From: Delphinapterus leucas
Lineage: Eukaryota; Chordata; Mammalia; Artiodactyla; Monodontidae
Direction: 5' to 3'
Assembly (NCBI RefSeq): GCF_002288925.2
Contig: NW_022098076.1
Location: forward strand, 79,650,526-79,714,525
DNA: 64,000 nt
Numbering within the stretch: the stretch's first letter is position 1; every line of letters starts with the position of its first letter. Both the position numbers and the translations under genes were made by a program. The notes below the pieces were generated by a model, which saw only the letters and a program-made list of their open reading frames with translations, made no database searches and was not told the DNA's origin. Shown here one piece after another: positions 59,554 through 64,000 of the stretch.

Positions 59554-62500
59554 GAAACATCAGTATAAATGCATTTACCCCACTTTTCTCTTAAGCCCAG
59601 TAATTTTTTTTTCCGAATCATAAAAGAAGACAGTCCAAGACACAATTCTCCACACATCCAATTACTTTCAACATTTTATTACTGCTTTTCAGATATTTTC
59701 TTTCTACCTATGCATGGCTCCATTTTGAACTTTTTATTTATTTGTGTGTCTAAAATGCGGGCTTTGCAAAACATAATAACACCTCAAAAACATTTCACAG
59801 TCAGGCAGTGCTCCAGCACCCATGTTTTTAAAATCAGGCTGTTGTGAATTCTCCAAGAAGTCCAAGAACAACTGTGAATTGCTTCCTTGAGCACTCTCAC
59901 AGGTGCACAGGAAAGAGTCCCCGCCAGCAGAACAGGAGGTGCCAAATCGAGGACAAAAATTCAATCTCCAACCAAAAAGACATGCATGAGGGTGGGAGGG
60001 GCTGCTATCAGAAATGGCCTGGATAAAGCCTTCTTGACCTATACAACCAGAGAAGGCATTACCCCAATGTTTTCAGTCTCTGCTTTATTTTCCAGGGACT
60101 GAAAAGGTTTGCCAGGAGCACCAGAGAAAGAAAAATATTCTATCAGTTGCCATGTAAAATATTTATGAGAAAAGTCGAAGCTTTTGGAAACTCTTTCCAT
60201 TCATACGTATCTTCATAATTGTAAGAAATGTTGAAACACTTGAAAAACAAGTGAAATTTCTGAAAATACACCTCTATTTCCAAAATGATTCCACCTTAAT
60301 AAAGGTTAGACTTTTCAGGTCAACTTAAAGCTTCATGGAAAAAGATTTCTTCTAGGAGACCTTTATTGGCTGCCATTTTTCCTTAGCGGTCAAACAATCT
60401 CAGTATCACTAAAGTACAATACTGTTATGGACATTTTTTTGCCTCCGAAAGCTAAAATTTAAAAGCAAAATCCATACATAGTATGGATGCTCCTGGAAGA
60501 ACATTACAGAATGCCCTACGCAAGCAGCTGGGCATGCAAGGATCACCTCTGAAACCCTGTCTCTCACTTGTCCCGAGCCAGTTTTCTATCTATTCAATTC
60601 AACATCCACAATTCTGCACACATCCATAACTATTACATGCGCTCCTCCATTTTCCAGAGCCACGCTGTGTAATATCCCTTTTCATGTTTGTTTTGAAAGC
60701 TAGAAATTGTGTTCTTTATACTCTGCATTTCCCACATGGCATGTGTGGGGTAGGATGTGTATAGAAAGTTTTCAACTAATCCCTACTGTGGTACAGGTGG
60801 GTAAGAAACAGAAAATGATTGCTGGAAAACTGCAGCCCCAAAGGACATATGTTTACTCACTTAAACATTTCTGAAAATTGAGGCCGGGTCATTATTCCTA
60901 TTTCCATTTTAGGTGGAGGTGATTAAATCATTCCATCCTGATGATTGTTATGTTGCTAAGTAAACTTCCCTAGCATCGTTGTTATTTGTCTTAATTGATT
61001 CTGAAAGACTAATCTAGTTTCTATTTGTAAAAAGTTTCTGGAAGTTTCTTTCAGTCTAATAAAATCTTCTAAAAAGTGGAAAATGTAGGAGCAGAAGAAG
61101 CCATTCGTCTCCAAACTCAAGGGGACTGAGGGCCAAGCACCCCTCCAGAGTTCAGAGAAAACTGAAAGACATAGGAATCAGATACTTGGAGACCAATATA
61201 TTAGGTTTATTACTTATGAAAAAGAAAAAGAGAAGAAGGAGGAGGAAGCAAGGCTATTTGGGAGGATGTGGCTTTAAAGTTATGACTGAAAGTGTTGATA
61301 CTTCACCTTTGAATTTAACAGGATTGTGCACTTCTCTGGTCTCTGGAGCTGGGCAAACACAAACCCCCTAGCCAGCAGTAGACCAGAATGAATGCACGGT
61401 GTCTGCAGTATGACAGATGTATAAAAAGGAGAGACAGAGACAGAGAAACAGAGAGAGAGAGAGGAGGAAAGGGCTCTATCATGTTTTTTCTCCCAAACTA
61501 ACCCATCAGAAAGCCCCTCTTTATGCCCTGGAGACCAATGAAAGTGGGACAGTGAACAATAGGGGTTTTCCTCTAACGCACAACTCCCACACCATAGAAA
61601 CACGAGGCAGTGCAAAAGAAGGTTCTCATCTTAACATCTACAAGCTCATGAACATTACAAGAAATTTTCCTTGTCCTAAAGACCTGAATACAATCAACAT
61701 GTCACCAAGACTACCGGTGTACTCACCGTGAGAAACTGCCAATAAAACAGAATTACGAAAACAGAAAAAGGCAAGAAGCAGTGAAACAAAATTGCCAAGC
61801 AGTCAGAGAACTGAGACGATTCCTTGATGTTCCCTAGAAAATTATTTAACTTGTCATGCAACCTCCCATCGCGGTCTCTCTCCACCTGGATATTTAAACC
61901 TCAGTGTTTCAAATAAGAGGGTGAAACTGATCCTGGGGAGCAGACATGCGTCAGAGGACGCTGATACTGGTGCTGGATCTCTTTCTCTCTTACACACAGA
62001 GAATGTGAAAACACAAATGTAGATGTTGGGAAAGTGGCCGACATGCAAGCAATCAGGAGGAAGTGGGGAAGTAACAGATTAAGTCAGGGAGCACAGGCAT
62101 TTCGGGCACAGAGGTCCTCCCTTCTAATTACAGTAGGTGGGCTTTTTGGAAAGGCTGAAACTAAGAGAAGTGGACTCTGGTTTCAGTAGAAGAACAGACC
62201 AACCTTGATGGCAATTAAGTCTCATAGATTAAAATCCCATTTTCCTCCAACAGGAACTCAGTGAGAAGGCCATGTGGCCCCAATTTGGGAGAAATGGGAG
62301 AAGTAAACCATCTCTGGGTCCCGCTGAGAGCTGGTATAATGGGCTATCCAAAAAAAGCACAGGGAGATCAACACATATCTAAGAGTACTCTGAAATTCCT
62401 GTACGGCTTAAAAGTGTAGTGCGAGAAATAGTGAAATAATAATTTGAGGCTTTGGGTTTTTGGTTCCAAAAGATGCAATATTGAATATAAAAACGTGAAA

Positions 62501-64000
62501 CATTTGCCAGAGTGAATTTCTTAATTATTTTTATTTACTTGGCCTTAAAGCCATTGAAAGGAACAATAACCTGGAAATAATTTTGGCATAAAAAATGTGG
62601 GGTCACAGAGCTTTCAGAACTCAAAATTCCCTTCAGACAAGAAAACTGAAGCCAGGAGAGAAGGTACGGCTTTCCTAATTTCACACAACTCCTTAACCCA
62701 GTGTCTTATTGAATATCCACGTCTACCCCCTCCCAGGATGGCGTTCTTTCTGCTGCAGGACTTCAGAAAAGCACCCACCTGTGTGGTGCCTGTATGAAGG
62801 CACAGCCTCCCCAAGGCCCCCAGTATGAAGGCCCAATTGTTTACAAGCATTGTTTCCATAATATCAGGCAGCGACCACACACTGACCATTACCATATGCC
62901 CAAGGAAGAAGTACTAGTGCAGGGAAGCAGGATGTTGACTTGGTTAACCGGCTTTTTATTCATTTGTCTGCTTTTCCTGACAAATTTGTTTTGAGTAGTT
63001 GTGTTTCCTCTGATGTGGAGTTCAAGGTAATGAGGCCAATTTCCAAAAGTCACATATTAAAGGTAGGCTCAGGACCTCGTTGGCCTGCCTTACACTTGCA
63101 GGTCTAATGGAAGTCGAACAGGTGGACTTTATTGTCCTTTTCAGAAAAGCCATCACAGATGGGGGCAGCATGCCACGTCTCACAGTTTCGTGTCCATAAA
63201 TGTGCATACATTCGTGTTTATGGTCCCCCTGCACGAATCAGGGATTATTTCATTCTGAAGCGCGTAACATTTCATGTGAATTCCACTTTCTTTGCGTCTT
63301 GAAATATATCATTCATAGAAGGTATATTTCTCATCTGATATCCACAGTGGAATTTATCTAGCATTTTAACAATTTTGTTACGATGGACTTTTTAAATTAT
63401 TATGTTTCAGATGAGTCATAAATCAGAAGACTAGACTTTAGAGGATCCAAACAGTTGAGCCAGGATCTAATAAGACTGTACATTTCTCATCTTTATTAAG
63501 TTTGGTCTTTACAGCTGACATGATAAAAATTTGGAGAGTACTTGAAAGTAAAAAGTGTCAGTTGTCTAATTTTAAATAAAGATAAAACTTTGAAAACTCC
63601 CAATTATACCTTTTTAGTTCCATGGACTTAGTGCATATTAAATGTGCTGCATTCAGCACCTTCTGTGAACAGAACAGAATATGTCTACTGGAAACCAGAG
63701 AAAACAATCCCTGAGAATTCTGATCATCCAAGGAGAGAGTCATCAATTTATGAAATAAATTGACGTAAAGTGCGTGAAGTTTTAAAAAGTCAAGATATTT
63801 CTTCATTGCTGAAGGTCTCAGAACCATGTGCACGTCGGGGGTTGGGGGTGAGTGGGTATGTACATTGTAAATCTCCAAGACGAGTGTGTGGTGAGCAATT
63901 CCCAAAATTATCTAGAAATTTCCTTCCTACCACCTTTTTTTTTTTTTGGAGCAACTATTAATCAGTGCCATGAAAACTCATGTAGAAAAACAGATATTTT
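59554..64000. other. Unassigned region with no gene recognised
   Basis: It holds simple sequence at 61429-61463 ((GA)n-rich, with an AGAAGAAGGAGGAGG-like run near 61225-61250), a G-rich stretch at 63836-63857, and a T-run at 63936-63949. Open frames (up to about 115 codons, for example minus 61280-61615 and 63558-63905) have no recognised domain. Confidence 0.35.
61429..61463. repeat. (GA)n-rich simple repeat
   Basis: GAGACAGAGACAGAGAAACA followed by a (GA)n run. The open frame reading ERQRQRNRERERRK across it is an artefact of the repeat. Confidence 0.9.

Noticed and set aside
61186..61735. Arg/Glu-rich open frames
   Set aside because: They are produced by (GA)n simple sequence and have no further support.

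Overview
The window is mammalian nuclear DNA, almost certainly from a cetacean. The best evidence is nine or ten copies of a tRNA-derived SINE with the CHR layout typical of whale and dolphin genomes. They come in a short form ending in a plain A-tail and a long form ending in (AAAT)n, and most have recognisable target-site duplications. L1 elements with the cetartiodactyl type of 5' UTR and 3' UTR, two ERV1-like LTRs, and older mammal-wide repeats (L2, MIR, MaLR LTRs, MER5/MER20-like and Tigger-like DNA transposons) complete the picture. I found no operon, CRISPR array, prokaryotic or viral gene cluster, and no intact protein-coding gene.

Layout. 1-3.9 kb: a minus-strand L1 with its 5' end at about 3.9 kb and its 3' end outside the window; its ORFs are broken and the whole reverse transcriptase region is deleted in frame. 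4.6-5.7 kb: two SINEs and a tiny L1 stub. 8.1-8.55 kb: a solo ERV1-like LTR with TATA box and poly(A) signal. 10.3-11.4 kb: an old repeat split by a long SINE. 11.5-11.8 and 17.3-18.35 kb: L2 remnants. 15.5-15.8 kb: a MaLR LTR. 21.3-21.9 kb: two DNA transposon remnants. 25.0-27.0 kb: a long minus-strand L2 followed by a minus-strand L1 3' end. 30-38 kb: three long-form SINEs in largely unassigned DNA, with one strong CTCF-like motif. 41.6-47.2 kb: a dense repeat cluster (L1 stub, truncated SINE, a retroposed LTR transcript, an ERV LTR containing a tRNA-Glu-like segment, a MaLR LTR and a MIR). 47.8-49.25 kb: a processed pseudogene of the mitochondrial ATP synthase beta subunit (ATP5F1B). 53.6-54.9 kb: a hAT transposon relic split by a MaLR LTR. 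57.1-59.55 kb: two L1 insertions, the second a twin-priming mosaic carrying a nested SINE. 59.6-64 kb: mostly unassigned DNA.

The region therefore reads as intergenic or deep-intronic DNA shaped by successive retrotransposition. The elements are related by nesting and target-site duplications, not by a shared pathway. I did not find a previously undescribed system. The most informative objects are the RT-less L1, the twin-primed L1 mosaic, the LTR transcript retroposed by L1-type machinery, and the hAT relic with a preserved target-site duplication. Repeat family names were assigned by eye from remembered family features; RepeatMasker would refine them.
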